Positions 46,320-58,965 of a stretch of DNA of 64,000 nucleotides are shown in pieces (positions within the stretch are counted from its first letter, which is position 1; each line of letters opens with the position of its first letter). The stretch is from Tanypteryx hageni. Its lineage: Eukaryota; Arthropoda; Insecta; Odonata; Petaluridae. The DNA is taken from contig CM054116.1 of NCBI GenBank assembly GCA_028673005.1, forward strand, positions 81,170,572 to 81,234,571, given 5' to 3'. Position numbers and translations under genes: made by a program. Under the pieces are notes generated by a model. That model had not been told where the DNA came from. It made no database searches and saw nothing but the letters and a program-made list of their open reading frames with translations.

Positions 46320-47740
46320 AAAACCATGGAAGTTGTATGAAAATGAAAGAACATCTCTCGATTGGTAAGAGACAGCTGGAGGCACTGGTGCTAGAAGGCT
46401 GCTCGATAACCCATAGACGAAAATTAATTTTAAAACTGCTACAAGAATTCTACACCAAGTTGTATGAAGATACACTAGTCAATGATGATGAAAATGAAAA
46501 AAAAATACGCCCACCAAAGAAATTGCAGATAATCTTCCAAAAGGATCAGGTGTATGAAGAATGGAAACGTATCTGGAGTTGATGGTATCAGAGAACTGTA
46601 TAGGCAAGATCCTCGCCAAGATTTTTACATCAAGCCTGAGGAAGATACCATAAAAGTGGAATCACGCAATTGACATCCTTTTGCACAAAATAATTCCAAA
46701 ATTATTCGAATAACTATATATCGACCAGACTATTCCCAAATGTCTACAAACTATTCATCAAAATACTATGCACCTAAAATACCATCTTGATTACGGCAAA
46801 ACCAGAGAAAAAGCCGCGTTTCACGGTGGGTATAATACGATGGACCACATTCAAGTCGTGAGAGAGATAATCAGTAGGACTAATGAGTACGAATTGCCTC
46901 TATGTAGGTACTTCGTCGACTAAAAAAAAACATTCGGCTCTATTCGAACTTGATCGGTGTTAAGTGCACTGATGAAACAAGAAGTAGAAGAAACGTACTT
47001 AACCTTGATCTAGAATATCTATGGAAATGCAATATCGTCCGTATAGCTGCATGAAGAAACAAGTGCTTTTAAGACTGAAAAGGGAGTGATGTAAGGAGAT
47101 AGCATGTCTCCTAAAATATTCACAATAGCTCTAGAATAAGTATTCAAAACGCTAGACTGGAAGAAAAAAGTATAAAGCTAAATAGAGTTTCATCTGCGAT
47201 TTACTGATGACATAATAGTACACGCAGGAAACGTGGAAGTGCTCCGAAGAAGAACTAAGGAGCTAGAGCAGGTCATGTTCAACTCCTTCGCAAATTCTGA
47301 GAAGATATCTATCAACGGAGCAGAACTCGAAGAAGTCACAAGCTACTTGAGTCAACTAATCACTATCGACGGATCACTTCTTGAATAAATCAACCGGGGA
47401 GATGGCATGGAGTGCTTTTAGCATCAATGCAAACATCTTTAAATCAAATTTCCCAGTCATTCTAAAAAGGAGATTGTAGGACCAATGGGTTCTGCCTCTC
47501 CTGATCTATAGATGGGAAACCTGGACCATTAACGCCAGAATAATCCAGCGCCTGCTAACTCCACGGGGGATCATGAAGGGATGTATGCTAGGGATAATCC
47601 GAAGAGAACGCCAAAGGAACTACTGGGTAATATGGATGTCTAGTGTCGTCGAATGGATCCCATGAAACATCAAGAGACTGAAAAGAAGACCGAAAGACAG
47701 ATGGGACAGAGAGCATATATCGTAGGTAAGAACATTATCG
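46320..47740 (+). pseudogene. RTE reverse transcriptase remnant
   Basis: Starts with a finger-region stretch (81 codons open at 46337-46582). It continues with AFHGGYNTMDHIQVV (the FRKG-type block), PLCRYFVD-KKTFGSI (block A), KGVM-GDSMSPKIFTIALE (the GDSxSP block typical of RTE) and HLRFTDDIIV, where the catalytic YADD box is FTDD (about 47197-47220). KISINGAELEEVTSYL and the C-terminal HQETEKK-like tail follow. More than ten in-frame stops are present, including one inside block A. This is a dead and old copy. Confidence 0.88.
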
Positions 47741-47790
47741 ATGGCATTACTTTTACTGGTTAAGGTATCGTATAGATATGGAAGGCACAA

Positions 47791-48735
47791 CACTTACTAT
47801 TTCCATTCATTTATGAATTATTATTAGAAATATTAATTGAAAGTATTAGATAGGTTACTCAATTCTTCCTATGAAATCATTGAAATTAACTCGTTCTTAT
47901 TCCCATTTCATTCCATAAAAGATATTCCTACACATTTCTCGAATATTTTTCGCTGCGTATCTCTGGAGGTTTTCAAACACCGAATACTCGGCAAATACAA
48001 ACTGTAGCGCAGAAACGAAAGAGAAATGAGATCCATTTAATTTTTTCGCCCGATAAAATTTTATCCTTTTTTCCATTCTCTCTTATGACATTTAGTCTAT
48101 CCCATATTCCGCGCGAAAAAAAATTAAAGCTTCCGTCTCATAATTCCCGCGATTTTATGAGGATTAATAACGTTCCATTAAGGTCAATCTTAAATTCGCT
48201 GCCCCAATAACCGGATCTCTGTTTCCTCTACTACTTTTCTCTGCTTCTGCCTTTGATTGTAGATTTTTTGGAAAATCACTCCACTTCTTCCAGCTTCACT
48301 TCGCTCAGTTACCTTTCATATACTCCCCTTTTTTAAAATGAAAATTACTTTAAGTTATTCATTCTTAGGATTATCCATCGGAAATCTTGGGGTTAGTTTA
48401 ATTTTTCTTAAATGATTAAGGAAGAATAAATAATTCGCGAGGATAGTTATATAAAATATATATAAGTAATCTCTTGTCCAAAACGATTTCCCCAACGCGG
48501 ATTTGAATATGCAATAAATGTAACTCTCATTGCTCAAACACGTAATATAAATCAATTGCACGCGGCTTGGTATAGGGTCCGCACCGCATTTCAAGTATAC
48601 ATGTGACGTGAGAAAGCTCGTGGCTTACAATAAAAAGAGGTATTTCCCGTAAGGCATTAAATTCGCGCTAGGCGGTTCTTCCCAACGCGATCATTTCCGA
48701 GAACAAAATTCCGCGTTACGCAAGGGAGTACACTA
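47791..48735. other. AT-rich DNA; nothing recognised
   Basis: No feature seen. Confidence 0.5.
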
Positions 48736-49710
48736 TTTATACATTAAGAGACAGAAAAGGGAAGGAGAGAAAGAGAGGAGGAGAGAGAAAGAGAAAAAGG
48801 ACAGAATTAAAAAAATATGTGCGGAAAGGATAGCATACAAAATGCAAGAGGCATGGAGCATCTCCCTGTCGGCTGAGGGAAGAATTGAGTGTTCCTCGTG
48901 TGCCAGCTTCTGGCGAACGCGGAAAAGGAGAGGAAGCTGAGAAAGGGTAAGGTTGTGAAAGAGGAAGGAAGACTGGTAGCTCGCCCAGTTTTTTGGCAGG
49001 AGGGTTTTTATTATTTATTTTTTAAGGGGGAAAGTATGAGGTGGCGGGGGAGTAGATTATGAAAATGGGAGGTAATGTTCCCCGGATTCCGTCGGCACCA
49101 CTTTTCTGCCCTGGCTATGCCACGCAGCCACCAACATCGACACCACCGCTACTGGAAACTTCATAAAAATGAGGGAGGTTCTCGTTATTGAACCTTTTAA
49201 CCACCCACCAACCCACAAAGCCTCCCGAAAATCCTTCTTTTCCCCTACCATTTCTCCCTCTCTCTTTCTCCCACATCCACACTCTGTGACACTTTCACTC
49301 TTCCTTTCCTTTCTCTCTGATCTTTTCCTTTGTTTAGTGCTTCCTCTCCCTTCCCTCGTACTTGATCGTAAATATCTATTCTCCTTTCCTCATATCTCTT
49401 TCCTCCCTCTGCACACCCTTACACGGCTTCTCCCTCACCTCCGGTTCGCCTAATATTTCTGTACCTTGCTGCTGCGAACCTCTCTCCCAGTAACCTTCCC
49501 CCTCCAATCCCACCGCTTCCCTCCTCCCGGCCCCCTACGCTAAACTCCATTTTCCTTCTTCACGCCTAGCATTCTGCGCCTCAGCCGCGCCCTTACTAAA
49601 GGATTCCTGGATCTCATTCTCCTTCCCTCCTCGCTTCCCCTCTCAGCCTTAATCGTTCATCCTTCAACCTCGTCCCATTTTCTCTTATTCTTATTATTAC
49701 TCCTTTCTCG
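48736..49710. other. Purine-rich to pyrimidine-rich switch block
   Basis: G/A-rich at about 48745-49080 with GAGAGAAAG runs, then C/T-rich at about 49190-49700. A 94-codon plus frame and a 64-codon minus frame here have no recognisable domain. Confidence 0.6.
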
Positions 49711-51834
49711 CTTTCTTTATTTTTATAATCTTTTATCATTTTAAACGTAAGCATCTGCTTTTGTGCTGGATATTCGATATAATTTCCTCCCGATAGCGTT
49801 GAGGATTTGCAGGCATTTAGGAAAAAAATACGAAAAGTTTTAGTACCGTTTGAATCCGCTAGCCCTCGAGGATGAAACTCTCGTTTATTTTTTTCCTCAG
49901 CTTCCCCAAGGATCCATCTGCAGCGGAGTGCTTCCAGGAAATTACTTCCTTTAATACGTAAAAATGCATCGGCGAGGGTGTAGAGCGTGCGGGGAATCTG
50001 GATGCGGTTCCAAATATTTATTAGTATGCGAAGCGTTAGGTAGGAGTAGAAACCATATGTCAGGTATGTATAACGTAGATATTTGGTTCATCCTTGGAAA
50101 GGTGTGTTATCGTTATTTATTTTATAATTCCCTCCGAGGTTCTTTTTTCCTGTGAGTCCTTCGACTAATTTATTTTATATCTAGCTTTTCTGGCTCGAGG
50201 TGAATGATTGAATGCTATATTTTGAAAATTCTTCTCGTGTCAATAATTTAACACGCATATAGTTTAACCTTATATTGAACTAAGTCCTTAAACAATCCAT
50301 GTTTTTGCATAACTGGTTATTTTGCATGCAACCACCTATTATGGGCACATACCTATTACAAAATTTACAAATGTTACGACTCCGAAGTCATTACTGGAGC
50401 TGCAACAGTCTGTGACGTAAAATTTGAATATATTTTAGCCTGTGAAAACGAATTAAATGCAGTTTGTGCGAAGTAAATGACATTTAAACTTCTTTTAGCT
50501 TTGTAAAACAACGTATAGCTTGGAATTTGAAGCAGTGCCATTGTTCATATAACCTCCGGTACCATATATGATACCATGCTCTCAATTGATTTTTTCCATC
50601 TGCGTCCGAAGTACAGGTATTAACTACGCAACAGTATTCACTGTCAAATATTTTCTAGTTCTCTGGAAACTGATGTAATTCATTTTAAATGATTAATGGA
50701 CATTTTTATCATTGAATTTAGACAGATTATTCTAAGGGCTAAGGAGGTTCCATAATGAAGCATAATCTGGAGAATATCCTGTTTTTCAAGATATATCTGA
50801 AAGGCTTGAAGAAAAACTTTGTACTTTGCGTCTACTTGTCCTATCAAATTTGAGAAAAATAATTATAGGAACAAAAGTTCTTGCTTTATGACTTTATTGA
50901 GGAATTATCTAAAGCAAAGCGAATAGATTGATGCTGCATACTGAAAAATGTCACGATTTTCCATATTTTAACGGCAGCATTACGTAATTTGATGCATAAT
51001 TCTCATTACATCACACAATTATATTAAATACATGACAGTCGATGGAGGAAAGTGTGATTGGTTGATATTTGATTTGACATTTCTTCGATGCTTTCTTTCG
51101 TAAGGTGAAACTGATAATTTCTTCGCCTGATGATTAGCATTAAAAACACTAAATTTATAAAAAAAGATAACCCACGTTGTTTGCAAATTTTTTAGTCATT
51201 CCGACAGTTTCCATCATTGATTATTACTCAATCCATTGCATTTTTTTGAATCCATACTCTTCTCTATTTTTAAGCAAAAATTGTAACGTTCAAATAACAG
51301 TGTTACCGACATCCGCCCACGGTTGATTGATGGCTCGCGGAGTGAAGCGTAACATCGTGAAATGTCATTGGCAGAAATTTAGGAGAGAAAGGGAGGAAGA
51401 TAGATATGAATCCATAGGGAACTGATGGAAACGACAAATTTCGGCTACTACAAGAGACGTACTTTAATTGTGACGAATAACATCCATTTATCAGCCTAAC
51501 TTGGGGGGACAAGCATTTTTTTCCTATTTTTCGTTAGGTTCCAACTGAGCGCATTTAATGCATCATGAAATTACGGTGAAATAATTTATCATGGTAATTA
51601 AAATTATGCTTATATTATTCTTTTAATTAAATTCGAGTTTGGTTTTTGAAGGATTTGCGGTCGTGCTAGTGCCACGATAAAATTAACACATAGTGTATTA
51701 AATTCAAATATATTTATGCTTATTGTTGTATTTAAATGAAGGCATATCTGTGTTAAAAATGAGGTCTTAAAAATAAAAAATAAGAAATAAGTACTTATAA
51801 AAGTATTATATAAAGTATCCCCAATGCCGGTAAA
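49711..51834. other. AT-rich DNA; nothing recognised
   Basis: Only short chance frames, with no repeat similarity noticed. Confidence 0.5.
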
Positions 51835-51948
51835 AAGGTAATGAAAAACCAAATACGCATTTTGGCTATAAATGTAATGCAATTTAATCAATCAATTTAC
51901 TTCAATGCAGCTGTCTTTACTGGTAATTCACCGAAAGTAGATTCTAAA
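51835..51948 (+). repeat. Dispersed motif of about 60 bp, copy P (with insertion)
   Basis: TAATGAAAAACCAAATACGC, CATTTTGGCTATAAA and then, after about 35 extra bases, GCAGCTGTCTTTACTGGTAA and TTCACCGAAAGTAGATTCT. It matches copies Q (54684) and R (32648) on both sides of the insertion. Confidence 0.72.
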
Positions 51949-53039
51949 TAAGGATTTTTGACGAATAAAAGTTAGTCCTTCCATTCATTGAACGCTCCCT
52001 TTTATAATAACAAGACAACAAAAATATTTTTGTAGATTTAACTTTTATAACGCACTAAAATACAAAAACAATAACTATAGATACGCGCTATTAATTCGGA
52101 AATTTCAAATTTTTAGCAATAAATTTTCTAAAAATTTAAAATTCATTTCATAAAAATTGCATGAAGTGTTATCTTGAGGTAAAATGTAATTGGCTTTAGT
52201 TACTAAGCCATTAACCGCGTACTGACATAACAACAGAAACCTGATGGAAATGGTTGTGATTCATTTAGCTGATGAATAATGTACTTAAATAGTCGCACAT
52301 TTCATCAAAGATTCCTATGTTGCCACGTGTCACACAAAAAATCAATCTCGTTACTTTATAGTCAGACGTCGAATGAACCAAATGAAATTAAATGTAGAAT
52401 TTGATAAAAATAACATGGTTAATGGCATTTTTGTTGTGTTTATGCATATGCGCTAGAGTGGGGGGTTGCGAGTGGGCGTCCGTTAAGGGCGTGTGTGGGA
52501 TCCTGGGCTATGCGAATTTCGAGAGGGAAGATATTTAAACCTTTGGAAGCGATAGGTTTATTACAGGGGTAGGGTAACTAGGGTAATCACGGGATTTTTC
52601 TAGAAAATAGATACTATGTGTTCAGCCAAGAAATGCAATGGTGAACTTGGAATCAAGTTCAGATTTGAAAATATGTAGCTTTTCTAGTGCGTTTTTTTAA
52701 TGCTATTAATTTCAAATTGTTGTGATTGAGTGCACGTTTTTGGATGTATTTGACAAGGCTAGATTTGCGAAATCTATCATGTTTGAAGTGTGGAATGTGA
52801 TCTATGAAGCGAATGAATTGTCCTTCTATTTGCCCTATATAGCATTTTTGGAGCAGTATTGGAAATTTTATTTTTAAACATTTTGATACTTATGAGCTTC
52901 CTTTCGAATTTTTTAAAGCCATACACAGAAATTCATACATTTTTATGAAAATTTTGATAATAAAACATTGAATATTGAAATTTTAACCATAAAAACGTTA
53001 TTTAGAATTGATTTTCACTTATATCGCAATTCAGAATAC
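51949..53039. other. AT-rich DNA with a short G-rich patch
   Basis: 52454-52520 is G-richer (GGGGGGTTGCGAGTGGGCG). No credible gene. Part of the right-hand side may belong to the hAT element ending at 53163. Confidence 0.45.
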
Positions 53040-53163
53040 ATAGGTAACTTGTAATTTAAATTCTAATCCGGCCCGCCGAAGAATTAGCAATTTCCAATGC
53101 GGCCCACCGAAGGATTCACAACAATCAATGTGGCCCGCAGTGTAAAAAGGTTGGGCACCACTG
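53040..53163. mobile_element. hAT-type element end (right end only)
   Basis: Ends in GGTTGGGCACCACTG (53149-53163), the inverted form of the CAGTGGTGCCCAACC terminus of hAT elements. It is preceded by three copies of a GGCCC(G/A)C patch (53069, 53101, 53132), as is common in subterminal regions of these elements. No matching left end was found upstream. Confidence 0.6.
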
Positions 53164-54683
53164 CTTTAATGGAATGCTGCTTTGTACATTATAAAGGGTT
53201 TCTCTTGATTTATGAAAAGTAATTCGTTATCTATATTAATTTTATTTATTTATTCAAAAAATCGTCCTTTTTTAAAACCAGAAATTTAACCTTGAGTGAT
53301 TAGTCATATCTGAAAAAATGGACAACTTTTCCACATCGATCATATTTTAGTACAGGCAAAATTACATCGGATTTATTTTCAACGTAGGCAGTATTCAGCG
53401 CGCGAGACCAGTTTATTTCGACATGCGATTTAACACATTGGAAAATTAATCCCACTTTTATATTCGACGTTTTTCATTTTTCCAATTTTTCAAGCTTCGA
53501 AAGAGAAGCCGTCTAGGTATGAAATATATTATCTCAAAACGTTTCGCCTCATTATTTTTTATTCGACGGACCAGTATTTAAAATAACCCACAGAATTGCG
53601 CCACTATGAATACGAAATACGCTTTTATTTTTGCACATTTTTGTTTCGAGTTTACGTTTTTTGGACGCTCGTTTCCACGTAGCAACGCGTTTCTAACGAT
53701 GAAAAAAGCATTGTTATTTTTTAACGACGCGATGCGGAGCAACGAATTTCCTTTTTTCCGCAGAAACCCATTTACGTGCTGGGAACTGGTGGAATGATAT
53801 GTACCTTGGTCATTTGCTTGGAATAGATCATTCTACCTGCAATATCTCCATCACGGACATATGGTCGCGGCGCTTTCATCTTCCCTCTCTCTCTCTCTCG
53901 GTCACGCCTCCGCCCGCATATGCTTCCTACGCATCAAAGCATCTCCGCCTCCACATGCTTACCTCCCCCTCTTGTATCCTTCACTCTCGCCCACATACGC
54001 AAAGGCTCTGAATTCCACTTCCGCATTCCATTCTCCTTAAGCATTCTCATTTGGCAGTTTCTTGCTTTCATCAGCCCTTCTCTCCCCCCCCTCTCTCTCT
54101 CTCTCTCTCTCTCCACACTCCCCCTACCACTTTGTCGTCATCCTTTTTCCTATTATCCTGTGAGTACAAACACACGCATATGCACATACATACTACATAC
54201 ACACATCCTAGAGCCTACCTCGAGTGACTCTCCTGCTTTTCAATAACACTCCACCTTTATTCAAATAAATTATTTTAATTTTCTCCTCACAAAGCATATT
54301 TAAATTGTTTATATACACGTATACATATGATCCTTATGATTTAGCAACTTAAGGTTTCACATGCATTCGTCCCAATACCTCTGATTTGGCCAATAAAGAG
54401 ATACAAGTTTTCCGTTGGGCCGATATTACTGCATCTGACTAAATTCAAGATAAAGCTAATATTAATAACGCAAAAAGTGGAAAAGGGCAAAAAAAACATG
54501 AAAATACTATCGGGTTCCTCCACCAGCACCCTGAGAACGTCAACAACCGCCTCCGCTCGCCTCCCTTGCGACTATTTACTCGTTCCTTAGATAGGTTTTG
54601 TATATTTTTAATACTCGTTCGCCACTTCGAACTAGGGAAATTTGGAAACAGGAGAAAAAATCTGCCATGACCAGGAGAATACA
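53164..54683. other. AT-rich DNA with a CT-rich patch; no gene
   Basis: (CT)n and C runs at 53879-53898 and 54080-54112; CA-rich at 54168-54206. Frames through them are artefacts. Confidence 0.5.
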
Positions 54684-54766
54684 AGAATATACAAGTAATA
54701 ACAAGATGCGCATTTTGACTACAAAGCAGCCGTCTGCAGTGGTAATTCACCGAAAAAAGATTCTGA
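54684..54766 (+). repeat. Dispersed motif of about 60 bp, copy Q
   Basis: GATGCGCATTTTGACTACAA, then AGCAGCCGTCTGCAGTGG and TAATTCACCGAAAAAAGATT. It is colinear with copy R over the whole core and with copy P apart from P's insertion. Confidence 0.75.
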
Positions 54767-56294
54767 AAGAACTTTTGAGACCAGTATTTTTTCAGTGCTT
54801 GTTCTTGAGTATTTACGACGTTAAGGTTTTTTATTGTGGACATTCTTCATAAAACGTTTTCGTAGACAACATTAGTTATTGATTTATTTGGGCACTAAAC
54901 GTGAATCGAAGCCGGTTGTTCCAGATAGAGCAACATCAGCTGCCCATTAATAAACACTTTTTGTTCAAGATACACTCCAACTTGTTCAAAGGTTTTCACT
55001 GGTAACTTAATCGTAGCCGTTTTGAATGTTCAACTCGCAGAGAACTGGCGTCTGAAAAGAGCAAATGACATCTATGGATAATGCTTTGAGTCCAGTTTAT
55101 TGAGGGATATACACATGTGTTCCCCTCGGCGAGCACGATATAATCTCGGCACCTAGTATTCGTTCAAGCAGACTATGCACTATCATACGTGTGCCGTTTC
55201 AACTACCTTTTGTAATTTATAAATTCCGTAATAGCAAGTTAATTGCTCCAATTATCAAATTTAATGCATGTGGTGGAAACCCTTCTGGGGAAATGGGATT
55301 TCGATATTGTTTGAAAATTAACCTTAACATCTTCTTCAAAAGCTTTGATGCCAAAATTCCGCGCTTCATCTATTCTAAAATATGTTACATTTTCTTTGGG
55401 TTTTTAAAAAATATATCTTAGTTAATTTTTATGACATTCACATTGCGTCCAGTTAGTATTGTTCGAATGAACCGACCATTTTATTATGTTTTATTGGATA
55501 ATAATTTGTCGACATTTTTTGGTATGTAGGTATGAAATTTAGCACCGATACGGTATTTTATTCTCCATCACCTTTTTTGCGGAACCGTTTTGAAAACTAT
55601 TAGTTTTGGTCTGACTCTCAAGTTCTGCTTTAAATGAAATTGCCGAAAATTTGGCCATAAAGAAGATGCCTTTAAGGAAGATAAATTATCTGAGATCTTT
55701 AACTATGGTGAACAGCAGGGATAATTTGACTGAAATCTCCTCGAAGTACGATAAAATTACCTCGAAAAGAAATTTCCGAGTCCATTAAACCTTATAACGT
55801 TCTATCGATGGCATCTTAGCCAAAAGCCTCATCCGTATAATAACATCAACTGAAGAGAGCGGGGACTCGTCATTACCTCTTAAATAACAAACTGTGTCAG
55901 GATGGATGGCTAATCGAAAAGCCACATGGGATTTTACACCTTCAGGAAGTAAAATAAATGCAAAATCGGTCCATGCAACGACCAAAACTGTTTTTCCCTC
56001 TCAGAGTACATAAGATTGCATTGAGCACATCATATTCAGTAGGTAATGCAATCTTCTTTAAGAAAAACTGAAGTATTTGAACCTTCTATTAAAAATGTTG
56101 AAAGAACCTGATAAAAGCAAAAATGGCACGTCTCCTCTCTTGAGAGATTGTTTTATTAAGTTATTAAAATTATTTTATTAATTTTCTAAATGAATTATTA
56201 AAATATTGCTCGCGTTTATAAATTTCAGTTGATACTCATAATTTCTTCGTCGTGTAAATTTTGATTTCAATGATATTACTTTTCCTTTCTTATA
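54767..56294. other. AT-rich DNA; nothing recognised
   Basis: No gene or clear repeat; the last part may be interior of the hAT fragment ending at 56378. Confidence 0.45.
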
Positions 56295-56378
56295 TCGATT
56301 TTTCTTTTCTCCCCATCTCGCGGGCCATTCCAAATGTCTTCGCGGGCCACTTCGTGTGCGACGGGTTGGTCACCACTG
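56295..56378. mobile_element. hAT-type element end (right end only)
   Basis: Ends in GGTTGGTCACCACTG (56364-56378) and is preceded by two GCGGGCCA patches (56320, 56342), the same arrangement as at 53040-53163. The left end was not found. Confidence 0.6.
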
Positions 56379-58965
56379 CAATATCTCCTTCCTCTCTGCC
56401 CTTTACCCTTTTCGCGTAGTATTTCATGATTTCTCTGATTCACGGGATGGTTATCGGCCTTGACTTTCTCGCACGTTCTTTCTCTTTTACTCTATTCTCT
56501 CCCCTTCCATTACTATTTTATATCCTTTTAAGATATCTCCTTGCCCTTGACTTAATATCGACTTTCCTCAATCTGTCTCGTTCCTCTTCATCTCTTATTT
56601 TCCCTTCTCTTTTTTCTCTTTATCTCACTGTGCTTTCCTATGTTCAATCTCATTTTCTCTCTCGCTTTCCTTTCCTCTTTCTTTCACTATCCTACCTCAT
56701 AAACTCCGGACCTGCTTTTCCATTCACCGCACATTTCTGCTTCCATCAGACCTTTATGCGTTCCTTTTAAGTAATTTCGTGGAATTGCCACGAAATTCTC
56801 TTCGAAATGTTCTCCTTATCTTTCTTTGCAAATTAAAGAAAAAATACAAGAGTCAAAATTAATAGAATCTTGTTATTTATTTAAGCGCCTCTTTAAATTT
56901 GTCTCGTGTTCTTGTGATCGATTGTCCCCTAATATAGGGAACGAATTGGGTAATATGATCATCGTAGATAAGAGAAATTTAATAGAATAGAAGGTACGTT
57001 GCTGGAATATAATGACCGTTGAAATTGAGATCGCCAACGGAATAAAAACATTTATTTTGCAGGATTGATTTGAAGACTTTTGAGGAAGAAATCCTTTCAA
57101 TTTCGAATAAAACAGAAATATTATTATTTTAAAACGTCCTATAAATTACAAAAGGGTTACTCATTTATAGCTTTAATAATTTTACATGCCTATGGAGCAA
57201 GAAATTTGTTTTTACTTTCAGGACTCTTGACTTGGTTTGCATATCATGTGAGCAAAGTATCTATTTCAAGAGCTACAAAGCAATATTTCGTAAGATGGCT
57301 TTCTTTCGTAATTATCGGCAGAAGAGTTCAAGATGACAGAAGCGTTAATGTGCCTTTTGTGTCTTCTCCGCAGTTTTCTTTTATCCTTTGTTGCTGTCCT
57401 ATGATCATACGGATATCTGCAATATATTACAGAGATCTCAAACACACATCAGTGTGCCGGCCGTATGAAATCAATAAAACAAATCCGTGAGTCGCATTCC
57501 ATGTTACCGGCTTTCCCACTCCTCAAGTCGATTCATCTTCTCTGAACATTCTATCTCTCATTTCATCAGAGGCGGAGATACTTCAATGCGCTTTTAATGT
57601 CATTCATTACGAAGTACTAGATTCGGTGTTGCAGTTTAGGTCCTTCGGACCGTGGTAACAATTAGTCTAACAAAGTGAAGAATATTCTCCTTTGTCACAA
57701 CTGTTTTGGTTGTTAAACGTAAATGAGCAGCAAACTGTGGATATTTTGAGAGTTGACTTCATATTTTTCGTAGATTATTTTCAAAGATTTACGTGAGATG
57801 TTTCATAAGAATTGGATTGAGTTTTACATTTGCGTTTGGGCCACGCCATCGTATTACTTTCGTCGCTGGCCACATGAATGCACCATCCAGACCGCGAGTT
57901 TGAGAACCCTGATATATTTTATAGCATGGAAATCATTCAGTCTTTTGATAGAGGCATTTAGAAGTAGTTTAGAGGAAATTCTTGTTTAGTTGTCGAGGAT
58001 TTAATTTTTCTTATTCGTCAGTTGTGTGGTCGCCCCACCATTGGTGTCCCTCTCTTATGCTAACCTGCATGAGCCGCGGTCATTGTTGTTCTCCCGTGCA
58101 TACTCGAGCTGCAGTCTCGTCCTAGAATCATGTTTATGCTGTTTTTATCAGAAAATGTTGAGATTAATCCTGGCTGCTGGTTCCCCTCCTATTGCACTTT
58201 ATCATTGAGATTTTAGATCAAAAACAAATTAATTGATTGTTAAGCGCAACTAAGTGAATTAATGTACTTTGGCATAATTGCTTTCGGTGGAACGTGGTTC
58301 TTGGATAACATAAAAGCGAATAATTCCCTTTATCATCTTATTAATGCGTATATCGAAAGGATAGGAAGACCCGAGGCGGTGGTATATTAATTCTTGTTAA
58401 GTAGTATATTGAATCTCGCCTGGGGTAGGGAGACTTACGAAATGTATGGATAAGGATCGTACTGTAGGGCAAGATATTTATAATAGGTTATTTTTATCTT
58501 ACCCAAAATGATGGCAATGTATCAATGAATATACCTCATGAATTTTCCTTCGCTTTCTTAAGGGATCGTACCTTACCGACTTCACGGATTCATTTTTCTT
58601 CTCCTTTCACGATCAAACGCGGCAAAAATTAAGGCTCCCAAGGAAAATTATACAACCCTACAGACGAATGAGTCATTAGCTGAACAAAACGATTACTTTT
58701 TTCTCTTTGAAATTCCATGAAAATAAATAGAGGAACGGTGCTATGTTTCAGTCTTCGATCGAGACCACGCCTCCAAAATTTCTCTCTCATAAATAATTTC
58801 TCCCCAACGCGGTGACCTTTCTTTCATCCCGTTATTCGTTTATTCTTCAGCTTATTTTGGTATCCCGACGTCTTGAGGACTATTTCCCTTTGTGGAAACG
58901 AAAAAAATAGAAAAGAAAGGAAACAAGTAGGCTGATCATCCATTGTTTCTCCCTCAATCACTAAC
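56379..58965. other. CT-rich patch then AT-rich DNA; no gene recognised
   Basis: 56380-56760 is C/T-rich. A 136-codon plus frame at 57080-57490 is the longest open frame outside low-complexity sequence in this part. It shows no recognisable domain, an AT-driven composition and no splice context, so I do not annotate it as a gene. Confidence 0.45.

Larger units (their letters stand above)
45100..47790 (+). mobile_element. RTE-clade non-LTR retrotransposon, heavily mutated
   Basis: Contains an N-terminal apurinic-type endonuclease region (45313-46003) followed by a reverse transcriptase region (46320-47740) in the order expected of RTE/BovB-like elements. Many stops and frameshifts throughout indicate old age. 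The 5' limit is uncertain: 45100-45300 looks like untranslated leader. The 3' limit is set where the C-terminal similarity fades. Confidence 0.85.

Noticed and set aside
52570..52587. TAGGGTAACTAGGGTAAT, resembling the I-SceI homing endonuclease site
   Set aside because: Several differences from the true site and no homing-endonuclease context; a coincidence of GGGTAA repeats.
57080..57490. 136-codon plus-strand frame outside low-complexity DNA
   Set aside because: No recognisable domain, AT-driven residue use and no sign of splice sites or conserved blocks; compatible with chance in AT-rich DNA.
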